NCBI GenBank assembly: GCA_942159475.1
Contig: OW804097.1
Coordinates: forward strand, 116,138,169-116,202,168
Length of the DNA stretch: 64,000 bases
Reading direction: 5' to 3'
From: Sthenelais limicola
Taxonomy: Eukaryota > Annelida > Polychaeta > Phyllodocida > Sigalionidae
Shown here in pieces: positions 45,761 to 57,294 of this stretch (positions within the stretch are counted from its first letter, which is position 1; every line of letters starts with the position of its first letter). Position numbers and translations under genes: made by a program. The notes under the pieces are model-generated. The model had not been told where the DNA came from, made no database searches, and was given only the letters and a program-made list of their open reading frames with translations.

Positions 45761-46015
45761 TATATCTTGTCTGTACTTATATGCTTATGGAATGGTTTCG
45801 TGTTATGTAACGCCGGTATTTAGATTTCTGGGATAAATATTCATCTTGACTTTAGCAAGATCAAATGTTAAGATTACTCTTTTTGCTTGTGTGATTGCAC
45901 TGATGACCGTGAAATGTTTGTTGGCTGTTGATAGCAAGTGGATATCCTTTACCCGGCTACTGCTGGGGTTAGACGTGTTGCTTGAGTACTAGTATGACCG
46001 AAAATCAAACAGAAG

Positions 46016-46204
46016 ATGAACGTGAAACACTTTATTGTTGTATTGATGCCTCTTTTATTGTGGACTGGTTTTGTGAGTAATATATGTACTGACTATGAAT
46101 CGAGAGTCAGGGACCGCAAAATTGTAAAGGGAGCAGACCCTACGCGGATGAGTAAGAAGAAAATTTTGAAAACACAAAAAAATATAAAATATAAGGTAAT
46201 TTGA
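46016..46204 (+). other. Small open frame in the LINE 3' UTR
   Basis: A 62-codon frame begins with a hydrophobic stretch (FIVVLMPLLLW) like a signal peptide, then turns basic. It lies wholly in the element's 3' UTR. No family is recognised and a chance frame is likely. Confidence 0.2.
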
Positions 46205-46275
46205 TGCTTGATCTTTAGTTGTGTAGAAGCCTAGAGGGCAGGATATCATGAATAAAACCTTTTAAAAACAAAAAA

Positions 46276-46290
46276 AATAATGCCGTTCTC
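46276..46290. repeat. 3' target-site duplication of the LINE
   Basis: Matches 39950-39964 exactly and follows the A-rich tail. Confidence 0.85.
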
Positions 46291-46536
46291 CATGATTAAG
46301 AGGATTAATATGATATTAATTTGGAGGGAGTGAATGGTTATTAGGTTAGGTCCAATGCATAGGTATATTTATCAATAACAAAATATTTTTTTATTGTTTA
46401 ATTACACTGCAAACACAGAACTACTTTCTTGCGGAACAACGCTCGTGCATGGATATGTGTACTACTTTTGGATTCTCGTTTTCCCGCCTGTGTGGTTCCA
46501 ATCCACCAAAACACAGGCATCTTCTTTAATCAGCTA

Positions 46537-47314
46537 TCCATATAATATACGGCTAGAACGATTTCTAGGAAAGGAGGTAGAAAAGAAATGGTAGAAAGAA
46601 GGTTTTCTTTGTCCAGAATGTTCTCAGAATTTGTTGTTTTACAAACCACTTTACTCATCTGTAGAGGTCTGTTCCCCCTCTCTGGATGTCGTCGTATGTG
46701 GTTTGTGAAAATATTTGGGGTGGAAATGGGATTTTGAAGCCCTTTTAAGTTTTTTAGTTGAATACTATACAACTATTTTTAGCACGGGAAAGCCCCTGTT
46801 AGGAACTAAAGGAAATTGATGTCATGCCTCTCCCACCGTCTGTGGCAACGTGGGATTCCCTAGCAATGTGTCCTGCGAGAGTCCCTAGCAACGGGAGAGA
46901 GAGAGGGAGGGAGAGAGAAGAAGGGACAGAAGTTTGTTACAGAGGTCAACAATTCACAAGTATACAATTATCTATATATACGGTGTTCACTTTGCCACTC
47001 AGTTCAGGTTGAAGGATTGTTAGTGGGGAGGGAAGGGAGGGGAAGGAAAAAGATATGACAGACAGAGAAGAGGGGGGAGGGAGAAGAGGGTGCAGGAGAG
47101 GGAAGAAAGGGGAGGAAAGAAAGGGGAGGGAAGAAAGGGGAGGGAGGGAAAGCGTGGAGAGGGAGAGTGAAAGGGGGGGGGGAAGAGTTTGGGTGAATTG
47201 GATAGGGGAGGGAGGGGTAAAAGGTATAAGAGACAGAAGAGGGGGAGGAATAAGAGGGAGAGTGGGGAAGCGTGGGAAAGAGGGGGACCGTCCGGAGGAC
47301 GGGTACTTTGCTAG
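46537..47314 (+). mobile_element. Non-autonomous Helitron, copy 2
   Basis: Same 5' start (A|TCCATATAATATA) and 3' end (CCGTCC-GGA-GGACGG hairpin, 47288-47302, then GGGTACTTTGCTAG|T). It shares about 330 bp with copy 1 at the 5' side, including the CCTAGCAAC-rich block near 46855. It differs in the middle, where it is 300 bp shorter. Confidence 0.75.
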
Positions 47315-47431
47315 TATACCTATAATGTAACAACGATCCTGGTGAAGATAAGACTAAGGCCATGACTCAATATTCCATAAGCTGCCCTCATAATATATTT
47401 CAACAGGCAGACAAATAGAAGATAGGGCCCT

Positions 47432-47602
47432 GACTCAGGGTTACCTCGCTAATCGGTTTCATGGGCTAGGAGTCGGTGTTTTAATGGGAATATGATGACA
47501 TTTTGCGGTCTTAATGGAATTATAATGGCTATTTGCGGTTTGAGGCAAGAGGCTTTCCCTTCGTTTGAAGGGACTCTCTCAAGTTTGTGCCTAGGCTGTG
47601 TT
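47432..47602 (+). mobile_element. Family D repeat, left end missing
   Basis: From GTTACCTCGCTAATCGGTTT to TGTGCCTAGGCTGTG. Confidence 0.65.
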
Positions 47603-47883
47603 TTACAGCTTTCTTAGTTCGCAGATATCCAAAAGGGAAAGCTCTGTCTGCTCCCTCATACTATATACCTCCCTCGTGTATTCCATTGTTATCAGCATGT
47701 TAACAGCATTTTGTACAAAGATGAGATTTAATAAAATACTACCATGTAGAAAGTTTGAAAATTTGTTGTTGAAAAATAGTGTCTTGATGCATAGTTTGGA
47801 GTAGAATCATCATGTAATAAACTCATTAGTGAAAATAAATCATTCCGCAAAGATAAAAAGGCCTTGAATGGGTTAAGTACATT

Positions 47884-48121
47884 GGGTCAGATTTTCAGAA
47901 AATGTACAATTCGCCTTTAACAATCCTCTCAAATAACCCACATTTAAGACAAAAATAAAGTTCAAAATACAGTTCAACCCAACCAAATAGATTGCTAGAA
48001 TCAATGCTATGCCAAATATAATCGAATTTACCTTAGAATATTGACCAAATTTCAATCTAATTAAGCAGAATTCATTAAATGTGTAGATCTGCCAATTTTA
48101 CAGTTTCTGAAGATCTGACCC
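47884..48121 (-). mobile_element. Family A MITE
   Basis: Full length with typical ends; flanks CATT/ATAT do not match. Confidence 0.8.
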
Positions 48122-48510
48122 ATATGTGAATCCCCAGTTTCGTGGAGAAAAGATTTTGTGGTGCCAGAAATTATTTCGCGGTATTTTAGCGAACGAAAAT
48201 GTTCAGCTGCATGGTATGACTCATTTTTCTTTAACACATGTCATTTGTACAATCCCAGAAAAAACCCATACACCATCCATCTACTACTTCTCATGGAATC
48301 ATCTCCTCTACACTTAAAACATATCTGATTAATTGCCTAGGGTGTGGTTAGTTCTAGGTGATTTTAGAACCCTTAATCACCTTAATGACATAATTCCTGA
48401 AGAAAAATATACCATTTTTGCAAAGCCTGATCTTAGGTTTGCATGCCATTTAGGAAATTTGATTATTCTTGAGATAGATGCTTGCAATTATGAACATACA
48501 TTTCGATTAA

Positions 48511-48745
48511 GTGTCAGATTTTCAGAAAATGTACAATTGGCAGCTCTACACATTTAGGAAATTTGTCTAAATTAGGCTGAAAATTGATGAATACCAGGTA
48601 TATCTGAGTTTATTTGATATCGCATTGATTTAAAGTATCAGTTGTGTTATGATAAACTGCATTTTGAAGCTCCTTTTTGTCTGAAATATGGGTTATTTGA
48701 GAGGATTGGTGAAGACGACTTGTACATTATCTGAAGATCTGACCC
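48511..48745 (+). mobile_element. Family A MITE, variant subfamily
   Basis: Perfect TTAA duplication; first G-run mutated (GTGTCAG). Same variant as 3575-3808. Confidence 0.8.
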
Positions 48746-48995
48746 TTAAGCGCTACCGTATAAAGGAGAGGGTTCGGTAGGAGTATCCAGTATGCAGAGA
48801 GACTTGGTAATATATTGGTGGGTGTTTCCACTATCAAGTAGGGTAAACATCTATAATTCGTTTGATTTGTTATATCAAGAAGCTGAAACCAGGTTTCTTC
48901 CAGAGTGTTTTGCCACAGAAACATTGATATTTAAAGGTAAGTTTGTAATTCCTGTTCATACATATTTGTCCATTTTCATAAATTGGTTGATAATA

Positions 48996-49166
48996 CAATG
49001 CATGTGTGTTACAGTGCGTGCTGGGATAGATTCAGTCAAAGTTTGACATACAGAAATATTTAGTGACATTTTTATCAGAAGGTGAAAGCATGATTGCACC
49101 AATATACTTGCTTGTATACATGATCTATGAAAACCAAATGCATGATGGGAAAGAAGGAGGGTTGTA
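48996..49166. mobile_element. Partial relative of the 11356-11684 MITE
   Basis: CAGTGCGTGCTGGGATAGAT through GCATGATGGGAAAGAAGG match its interior; no termini. Confidence 0.5.
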
Positions 49167-49174
49167 CTGAGTAA

Positions 49175-49511
49175 GGCCAAAAAAAAATATAGGTGTGTTT
49201 CCGATTTATCTGGCTGAAAACTAGGTTGGGGGGGGGGGGTAATTTTTTTTGTTTGGAAACCACCTCCCAGGAACTGAAAAAAATGTCTTTTTCACAATAT
49301 AGTTGTTTTGATCATGGGAAATGTGCTTTTTGATAGTTTTGGGTTAGGAAAACCCGTTTTCCTGCTTTTATAAGGTTTTTTTGTTAAAAAATCCAAAAAA
49401 AGTAAGATATGAAGGGGAAAAAATCAGGTATGTTAAAAAAAAGATTAGGTTGGGTAAGGTTTTTCTAGGTAGGGGGGGTAAATCGGAAACACACCTATTT
49501 TTTTTTGGGCC
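49175..49511 (+). mobile_element. Family C: Harbinger-like MITE
   Basis: 337 bp with inverted ends GGCCAAAAAAAAATATAGGT ... CCTATTTTTTTTTGGGCC, flanked by TAA on both sides. GGC-type ends with a 3-bp TAA duplication fit PIF/Harbinger-derived MITEs. Confidence 0.75.
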
Positions 49512-49741
49512 TAACATGGAGTCAGTGAAAAGCCTTTTACAACTATGTGCGGAGATTCAAGTGGTTGGGACACCATTCTCCAGCACTTGCCACAAACTGG
49601 TCCGTTGTAGCAGACGAAATAACTAAATTCAACTTCTTGGAAAAAAAATATTTAGGAAAAGCCCAAACCCAGGTAACCTCACTCAAGACAAAATTAAGCC
49701 ATGTTGAAAGTTAGAGCCCTGTGCATGCCCGCCGTCAATAT

Positions 49742-49830
49742 CTTTTTAGAATAGAATAGAAAATCTTTTATTTGTCCAATAAGTTTGACATAAAGAGAGA
49801 CAAATGGGTCTACATACCTATGTGCCGAAT
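49742..49830 (-). mobile_element. Retroposon 3' tail, second copy
   Basis: Minus strand: GGACAAATAAAAGATTTTCT then TATTC repeats; it shares TGTAGACCCATTTGTC with the other copy. Confidence 0.45.
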
Positions 49831-50732
49831 TGCATCAACACATAGTTAGATCTAAATATAGGCCTAGAGGATGTCCCTGCTGTTACCCTGTTTTAGAAGT
49901 ATGAAGAAATTTTAGAAATATGTGTGCAGACTTGAATTTTGCACACGACAAATAATTAGTGTGGCTGATGATACAGAAATTGTAAATAATAAAGGGTTGA
50001 AATGATACATGATGAAATGGAGGTGGGGTACCTAATATGTCCTGTAACATGTCTATGTTTATTCACGAAGTCGCAAAGCAATCGATTATCATAAGATATT
50101 TTTGTGGGTTTTTTTTTACTATTTCTTTCCTGAAGTGATTAGCCTTTGTGATTTTTTTCTTTTATTCATTTCAGGCCAATAAACATATTTAAACAATGTT
50201 ATAGAAAAAATGCAATATCCCTCGGGGATGTTTTCATGTGGTACCCATTTCACATACTAACTATTAATATCAAGACCATGGAGACTTCATTCCTTCTCTA
50301 TTCTACTTCAAACAACATGAAAATACTACTGATGGAACAAGATACAGAATTTTTTTTTAGAACACTGAACTTCAGTTATAGTTTATGGCAGGGTAACTAT
50401 AGTGCTGGGATTTCTCTCTGATGTTGAGGTGTGGAAGAAGGAATTCCAATAGTCCCTGTTAATCAGTTCACATCCTCATGAAGAACAACTGGGCCATGGC
50501 CTCGGCTTGCCTCCCTCTATCCAATTTGGGGGAAGTTCCTCCTGTCTTAGATTTAATCTTCTCCCCTCTAAGCCAGGCCATAACAGCACATATCAAGTAG
50601 GCGACGTTTAATGACACTTAAATGACACTTAAATGACCAAAGCATGTGGCCTTTCCCTGCTTCCATCTTCCCCATCCCTCTAACCCTCTAAAGGAATGGA
50701 GCGCTAAACTATAATAATGTGGTTTGTTGCAG
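49831..50732. other. Upstream of the GPCR first coding exon
   Basis: No promoter or 5' exon could be assigned. A direct repeat AATGACACTTA sits near 50610. Confidence 0.35.
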
Positions 50733-50810
50733 ACAATGGAGCAGGACATGTCAAACACCACCGCTGTGTATGAAACCACCGATATGTTCCTAGACATGTG
50801 GGATAATGTG
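50733..50810 (+). CDS. GPCR exon 1 (N-terminal tail)
   Basis: The acceptor is ...tttgttgcag and the donor GTG|GTAAAT. It encodes 25 residues with an Asn-Thr-Thr sequon and no signal peptide, ending in phase 0. Confidence 0.75.
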
Positions 50811-53800
50811 GTAAATGTTCATTCCTATTATTAACATCTTAATAAACCACCTCATATCACCCCATTACATCTCATCTCATTAATCAAACCTTGCTATCAC
50901 CCAATGTATAAATATATATTAGAGACATATAGTCTAAATGTAATTTAATCTGTATAAATATATATTAGAGACATATAGTCTAAATGTAATTTAATCTAAT
51001 CTAGGAAACTTATATTTTTGTAAAATATTGAAAGGTAATCAAAGTAACACTGCACCGATGTATATAACTGTATGTAGCATGCTTAGCTCCCTACGAAAAT
51101 CACCTTCGGAGTGAGAGCAGCTGGGCACCACTGAATAAAAGCTTTTGAAAAAAAAAATTAATCTACTATAATATTATATAGTTCAATGGTAGCCTATATT
51201 CATTAAACCATTTTATTATATACATTACTCAGAGAACAACTTATCTAAAGTCAGTTATGCACGTATTTCACTAGTGAGTCGTGTCAGTTTTCTATTTATA
51301 TAATTAAAAGCATATAATAAAACAGTTAACTTGTCAGTTTTTAGTACAATTTTAGTTGTCAGTTTAGCTTCACATACTTAGAATATTACCGCTCCTTCAA
51401 CCAACTTGTACGTTAGTTAACCTGTATGTATTACAATTGATTTCATTTCATTTTATTGCATGTAGAACTTCAAGATTAGGCTAATTCTGTTTTTATTATA
51501 TTTTTCCAATATTTATGGCAAGAAATAGTGAAAATGGATGAAAATTAATCTATATCACTGCCTCTGCAGCCTGTCTTGCCTCACTGTGTTCATATCATCA
51601 CTTCTGGTTATCTGGTGATAAACAGTCCTTAGTACTCAGTGTTTATGATATGATACCCAATGCTGTAGCCTATGGCATTCCATATTACCCTCTAGAAGGG
51701 TAAGATTTCAGAAAATGTACAATTGGCAGCTATACACATTTACGAAATTCTGCTAAATTAGACTGAAAAATGATGAATACCGGGTATATTTGAGTATATT
51801 TGGTATCGCATTGATTTAAAGTATCAGTTCTGTTATTTAGAAGCTCATTTTTGTCTTAAATGTGGGTTATTTGAGAGTATTGGTGAAGGCGAATTGTGCA
51901 TTTCCTGAAGATCTGACCCAGAAAGGTATAATACACATCTTGATCTATTTTCAGACCACAGCTCCTTCCAGAAAGGGAGCCCTGAATCAGTTGCCTTTTC
52001 CAATATTTGTCTACGTACCAATGCTATTAGTCTTTGGCTCCCTGGGTAACATCATGTCAGGTTTGGTGATGTTACGGGCTAAGTTCCGTTCAACCAGTAC
52101 TAGTAGCTACCTTCTTGCTATGGCAATAGTTGATATTGGTCGCCTTTTTCAAAACACTTTGATGAGGAGATGGATTGGTATGGTTACAGGCGTGCAAGTC
52201 ACCTTGATCTCAGTGACCTCATGCAAAGTCTGGGTGTTCTTCTTTCTCCTGTTTAATTTCCTGAGCTCGTGGTTGGTTGTGGCAGTGTGTATCGAGCGAG
52301 CAGTGGCCGTGGCAGTTCCTCTCAAGGCAAGACTGTGGCTGACCAAGAGAAACAGCTATATTGTCATTCTCGGTGTTCTCCTTCTTTCCACTGCTTGCTG
52401 CCTACCTATGACTCTCATTCACACCCTCAAACCAAGTCCTCGTGGGGCAGGTAATATGTGTTACCTCAAAGATGGCAGTTTGGATACTCTCCTTGCCTCA
52501 CTTCTTATGCAAATTGGTACTGCTGCTCTGCCCAATATCCTTCTATTCATATCCAGTATAATACTGGTTGTGAAGCTATCGCAGAGTTATAATTTCAATT
52601 CCACCAACACGTCAAACACAGTTTACAAAAAGATGAGGCGTCTATCCATTATCGTGCTGGCTAATAGCGTTGTGTTCCTCATCCTTACTGTTCCACCAAA
52701 TATTCTTGACATATACCTGGCTGTCAGGGGTAATATATAATTGTTTTTTATTTCCTTTCAACAATGACAATTTTCATAATAAGGCCCACAAAAAATAGGT
52801 GTTTCCGATTTATTCCCCCCCCCCCCCCCCCCCGCCCTACTACCTAGAAAAACCTTCCCCTAAAAATCTAAAAATTTGTTTGACCATATCTGGGGGTTTT
52901 TTTTAACATACATTACTTTTTTTGGATTTTTTGACAAAAAAAGCTAATAAAAGTTTCCCTAACCTGGAACTGTCAAAAAGCACATTTCCCATGTTTAAAA
53001 CAACTGTTTTCAGTTCCTGGAAGGTGATATCCTAAAAAAAAATAAAAAAACATAAAAAGTTACCACCCCAGCCTACCTAGTTTTCAGCCAGATAAATCGG
53101 AAACAAACCTATATTTTTGGGGGCCTAATAGGAAATAGGCAGTACATTCTGCACATTTTCAGTTCTTCAAAAAGGGCCTTTACATTAAATAAAATAAGTG
53201 AATTTTAAATAACTTCAATACATCAATTTTAATACATATATATTCATTTTTGCAGTCAATTTTTAAATTTACTGCATGTACATATTTATCTAGCCTATTT
53301 ACTGTCTGGATGTAATCATTTTACTTTTCATACCCTATTATTACATTATAGTTTCTTTCATAACATATGGGTCAGATTTTCAGAAAATGTACAATTGGCA
53401 GTTGTACATATTTAGCAAATTCTGCAAAATTAGGCTGCAATTAGGTCAATACTAGGTAAATTCGAGTATATTTGGCATTGCATTGATTCTAGCAATCATG
53501 TTTGGCTAGGTTGAACATAATTATATATATTTTGAACTTTATTTTCGTCTGAATTTGGGGTTATTTGAGGGGATTGGTAGTAAAGGTGAATTGTACATTT
53601 TCTGGTGACTTCACCCATATACACAACTTCTCTTCTATTTCTTCTTTTGTGTAATATACTTTTATTTCAAATTATAGGTAATGCTATAGGTTTTTATGAG
53701 CTCTTCATTTATGCTAAAGCTTGGCTCCTCACTAACCATGGCATCAACTGGATTATCTACATGTTCAGTGGCCCCATGTTCAGGAATGAGATGACAGCGA

Positions 53801-53982
53801 TGTTTAAATCCATGCACTCGGTGTGTTGTTGTCATCCACCACGCAAGACACCTTATGCTGGGAATGGTGGAGTGTCATCACAGGACATCACAGGCACCAC
53901 CAACCAAGGCTACAGTAGTTCATCCCAACAGTCACTTAACGTTGCCAGCATTCAAGATGTGAAGTCAGAATTTGAGAAGTAA
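50736..53982 (+). CDS. Rhodopsin-like (class A) GPCR, three coding exons, 384 residues
   Basis: Exons 50736-50810, 51955-52729 and 53678-53982 join in phase (1,155 nt). Seven hydrophobic segments are visible. TM1 has SLGN, TM2 has LAMAIVD, the TM3 start has Cys, the Asp-Arg-Tyr position reads ERA, the TM5 Pro is kept, TM7 reads NWIIY instead of NPxxY, and helix 8 has FRNEMTAMF. An N-glycosylation site (NTT) lies at residue 7 and a Cys cluster near the tail may be palmitoylated. TM6 lacks the usual CWxP Trp. The overall look is that of invertebrate orphan or neuropeptide-type receptors at the plasma membrane; the ligand cannot be told. The ATG follows an acceptor by three bases, so 5' UTR exons lie upstream. 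Confidence 0.85.
51050..51153 (+). mobile_element. LINE-like 3' tail in GPCR intron 1
   Basis: CCTACGAAAATCACCTTCGG, then GAATAAAAGCTTTTGAAAA and a poly(A). Confidence 0.4.
51698..51919 (+). mobile_element. Family A MITE beside GPCR exon 2
   Basis: Variant subfamily with a perfect AGAA duplication. It ends 35 bp before the exon 2 acceptor; its terminal CTGAC is 38 nt from the AG. Confidence 0.8.
51955..52729 (+). CDS. GPCR exon 2 (TM1 to TM6)
   Basis: The acceptor is ...tctattttcag and the donor AGGG|GTAATA. It carries six of the seven helices and the conserved Cys pair. The reading frame also runs upstream into a family A MITE, but that part is intron. Confidence 0.85.
52783..53125 (+). 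mobile_element. Family C: Harbinger-like MITE in GPCR intron 2
   Basis: 343 bp, ends GGCCCACAAAAAATAGGTG ... ACCTATATTTTTGGGGGCC, flanked by TAA on both sides. A long C-run follows the left end. Confidence 0.75.
53369..53616 (+). mobile_element. Family A MITE beside GPCR exon 3
   Basis: Perfect ATAT duplication, right end variant GGTGACTTCACCC. It ends 61 bp before the exon 3 acceptor. Confidence 0.85.
53678..53982 (+). CDS. GPCR exon 3 (TM7, helix 8, C-terminal tail)
   Basis: The acceptor is ...caaattatag, completing the Gly codon from exon 2. It contains TM7 with NWIIY, helix 8, a CCC cluster and a Ser-rich tail ending EFEK before TAA. Confidence 0.8.
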
Positions 53983-54032
53983 TATGCATTTGAGAAGTTA
54001 CATTGAAAGACTATGCAGTCCAGGGCCCGTTG

Positions 54033-54038
54033 AATAAA
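54033..54038 (+). terminator. Candidate poly(A) signal AATAAA for the GPCR
   Basis: The first AATAAA downstream of the stop, 51 bases after it. Plausible by position only. Confidence 0.4.
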
Positions 54039-54261
54039 CTGAGAACCACTGAAAACACCCTTTGATCACACTTCTAGAACCATTTGGTCACTGCTGTGAC
54101 CAAAGGGTGTTAAAACTGTAAGACTGTAATCTCTTAAAGTAAAAAGGATAGCCATGAGAATTAAATCCATCATGTAAAGAATGCATTCATATATGGACTG
54201 TGTAGACGACCTTCATTACTTTTAAGGAAACTTCACAAGGGATAATTTCATCCATCAAATT

Positions 54262-54332
54262 TCGCAACTAACACAGAACTAACACAGAACCAACGAAGAA
54301 CCAACGAAGAACCAACACAGAACCAACACAGA
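54262..54332 (+). repeat. Short tandem repeat AACCAACACAG
   Basis: About six units of 10-11 bp alternating CACAG and GAAG endings. Confidence 0.6.
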
Positions 54333-54761
54333 TATCTATTATACAATGGAACTTTTAGCACACAAGCAACACAGAATATCTTTTTATTCAACGGGGGCCA
54401 GGCTTGTTCCAGAGGTATGATACCCATCTCCATGCCACCTGCGGTCTTTGCTGACCCTATGTGAGAAGATAATTGGTTTATAAATATACCAACTATCTCT
54501 TGACCACAAACTACTAGGGTTACTTAGAATGGGGCTGTTGAAGCTAAACCGCATATTGGTTTTTGTTGTATTGCACTTATGTGTGTACTTGTGGTTACTC
54601 TTAGAGACCCTGTGAGTCATCATGTTGTAAGAACAAAATTAATGATTGGGTTGATGTATTTAGTATTAATTATATATTCCCCATAATTATGGTATCAATC
54701 TTTGATCCCTCCCTCTGGAGCCTCACTGCTTGGGTGTAACCACAAAGTTTAGAGTGTTGTT

Positions 54762-54996
54762 GGGTCAGATTTCCAGAAAATGTACAATTGGCAGCTCTAC
54801 ACATTTAGTAAAATCTACTATATTAGGCTGAAAAATTATGAATACCAGGTATATCTGGATACATTTTGTATTGTGTTGGTTTAAAATATCTGTTCGGCTA
54901 AGTTAAATGGTATTTTGAACCTTATTTTTGTCTTAATTGCGGGCTATTTGACTGGATTGGTGAATGCGAATTGTACATTCTCTGACGTTCTGACCC
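54762..54996 (+). mobile_element. Family A MITE downstream of the GPCR
   Basis: Variant subfamily with a perfect TGTT duplication. Confidence 0.85.
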
Positions 54997-55099
54997 TGTT
55001 CTGCTCTGGTTGCTTACCCTGCTCTGATCTCCACAGGTTGTGGTGCTCAAATTTGGAATTAGTTAGGACTGTATCAGGTGAAATTCATCAGCTATCAGC

Positions 55100-55235
55100 A
55101 ATTCTGCACATTTAGTAAATTGGCAATTGGCAGCTCTACACATTTAGTAAATTCTGCTAAATTAGGCTGACAAATGATAAATATACCAGGTTTCTGTGTA
55201 TATCTGAATTGCCTTGATTTAAAAAAAAGCCTCAG
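55100..55235 (+). mobile_element. Family A fragment, internal
   Basis: TTGGCAGCTCTACACATTTA and the following AT-rich part of the variant subfamily, without termini. It lies just upstream of the 24-bp minisatellite. Confidence 0.6.
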
Positions 55236-55378
55236 GTAAATGTAACAAATTACACCAAAATGGTACAACGCAGAATTACTTTATCTAATAACAGCACCAG
55301 TGCCTCTCTATCCCTTGTGTCCATAGGCTCAATCCTAATAATGCTGTGGGTTTAGAAATCTTTCTCTCCCAGGCAATA

Positions 55379-56291
55379 TAGTGGAAGACCAGCTATATGA
55401 GTTAGTGGAAGACTAGCTATATGAGTTAGTAGAAGACCAGCTATATGAATTAGTGGAAGACCAGCTATATGAGTTAGTAAAAGACCAGCTATATGAGTTA
55501 GTGGAAGACCAGCTATATGAGTTAGTGGAAGACCAGCTATATGAGTTAGTGGAAGACCAGCTATATGAGTTAGTGGAAGACCAGCTATATGAGTTAGTGG
55601 AAGACCAGCTATATGAGTTAGTGGAAGACCAGCTATATGAGTTAGTGGAAGACTAGCTATATGAGTTAGTGGAAGACCAGCTATATGAGTTAGTGGAAGA
55701 CCAGCTATATGAGTTAGTGGAAGACCAGCTATATGAGTTCGTGGAAGACCAGCTATATGAGTTAGTGGAAGACCAGCTATATGAGTTAGTGGAAGACTAG
55801 CTATATGAGTTAGTAGAAGACTAGCTATATGAGATAGTGGAAGACCAGCTATATGAGTTAGTGGAAGACCAGCTATATGAGTTAGTGGAAGACCAGCTAT
55901 ATGAGTTAGTGGAAGACCAGCTATATGAGTTAGTAGAAGACCAGCTATATGAGTTAGTGGAAGACTAGCTATATGAGTTAGTGGAAGACTAGCTATATGA
56001 GTTAGTGGAAGACCAGCTATATGAGTTAGTGGAAGACTAGCTATATGAGTTAGTAAAAGACCAGCTATATGAGTTAGTGGAAGACTAGCTATATGAGTTA
56101 GTGGAAGACTAGCTATATGAGTTAGTAGAAGACTAGCTATATGAGTTAGTGGAAGACTAGCTATATGAGTTAGTAAAAGACCAGCTATATGAGTTAGTGG
56201 AAGACTAGCTATATGAGTTAGTGGAAGACTAGCTATATGAGTTAGTGGAAGACTAGCTATATGAGTTAGTGGAAGACTAGCTATATGAGTT
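55379..56291 (+). repeat. 24-bp minisatellite, about 38 units
   Basis: Unit GTGGAAGACCAGCTATATGA plus GTTA. Units differ mainly by CCAG versus CTAG and by GTGG/GTAG/GTAA. Read in one frame it gives VEDQLYEL repeats, stopped wherever CAG is TAG; a 67-codon open stretch spans 55453-55656. There is no sign of a real gene. Confidence 0.9.
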
Positions 56292-56881
56292 CACCTAATC
56301 AATGATCAATGTATGATGCAGATAACATGGTATAAATGTTGGAATTCCCATTGGAGGGAGTGATGATAATATGAATATCTGGTATGTGCAATTAGGTGAG
56401 TTGTAATATTGCCTCACATTCAAATATATTTACATTTCACTAGGAGTGGTTGCTGTTTATTGATATTCATGAACCTTGGGGAGTTTGCATTGTCAAAGCT
56501 GTATTCTCAGTTATTATATCACAAGTTTGGGTGTTATCATATAGAAATGAGTGACATCTGCCTATTTGATATGTGTAGACGTATCAACACATGTGGTGAT
56601 ACGCCCAATACACATAAATCAAGTTGCGCCAATCAATGACGCTCATTTAATGATGCTCATTTCATAACGCAACATTGTTTTGCCGAGTCAGAGAGCTGCA
56701 AGAAAGGTTAATAATGATCAATCAAGTTTTTGGGATTGATACATATTCAAAATGGGGGACTTGTGATATAAAAACAAAAAACAAACGCGTCATTGATACA
56801 TTGGAACATTTCTATGCACACTTGACGTATCAATGTATCAATGACTCATTGACCTTTGTCTAAACATCAACAAAAACTTAC
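56292..56881. other. No gene seen
   Basis: Unique-looking AT-rich sequence with short ATTGATACAT/ATGTATCAAT inverted pairs (56735-56845). Confidence 0.35.
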
Positions 56882-56979
56882 CTTTTTCTGCTTTTTGTTC
56901 TATTCTTTTCCAACCCATCAAAAAGTCATTGGACCAAAATCTTCGAGGATTTTGACCAGTTGTTTTTGCTACAGGGCAT
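56882..56979 (-). CDS. Candidate isolated exon
   Basis: Minus strand: acceptor gcatttcag, donor AAAAAG|GTAAGT, 98 nt open in one frame. The peptide contains CPVAKTTGQ and RRFWSNDFLMGWKRIE. No partner exon or family was recognised; it may be a relic or chance. Confidence 0.22.
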
Positions 56980-57098
56980 CTGAAATGCCCTCATTTGCAT
57001 TTGGAGACCCACCCAAATCTTATCTTACGATGATTTCCCTTATTATCACTCACCGGCAGCAGTTATCCCTCAGTGATTACACTTACAATTCTTGTATT

Positions 57099-57236
57099 TA
57101 AGAGCTAGACAACCTGCCGCCGCCCCAACGCAGGGGTGTTGGTCACCAACATACCCCAAGCTCTATTAGGGACAAGAGGTATATGACGCTGACCAACACC
57201 TGCTGTGTTGGGACCGTCGGCAGGTTGGTAGCTCTT
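57099..57236. mobile_element. Foldback element, 138 bp
   Basis: TAAGAGCTAGACAACCTGCC and its inverse at the right; arms of about 50 bp including AACACCTGC/GGTGTTGG. Confidence 0.6.
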
Positions 57237-57294
57237 ATGGAACCCAAATCAGACAACATTGTTTGAAGATAATAAAATTATTAGTCAGTTGGAC

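Larger units (their letters stand above)
39965..46275 (+). mobile_element. Nearly full-length Tx1/L1-type LINE with NADAR-bearing ORF1
   Basis: Flanked by perfect 15-bp duplications AATAATGCCGTTCTC. The layout is 5' UTR (446 bp), ORF1 (40411-41862), a 50-bp gap, ORF2 (41913-45760, frameshifted), a 3' UTR of about 500 bp, and an A-rich tail after AATAAAA. The endonuclease (APE type), the reverse transcriptase (YADD) and the C-terminal Cys/His motif place it with L1/Tx1-clade LINEs. The intact ORF1 and perfect duplication imply a recent insertion. It lies between genes and interrupts no visible exon. Confidence 0.9.

Noticed and set aside
51862..51954. Upstream extension of the GPCR reading frame
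   Set aside because: It lies in a family A MITE and ends at a clear acceptor; the true N-terminus is the exon at 50736.
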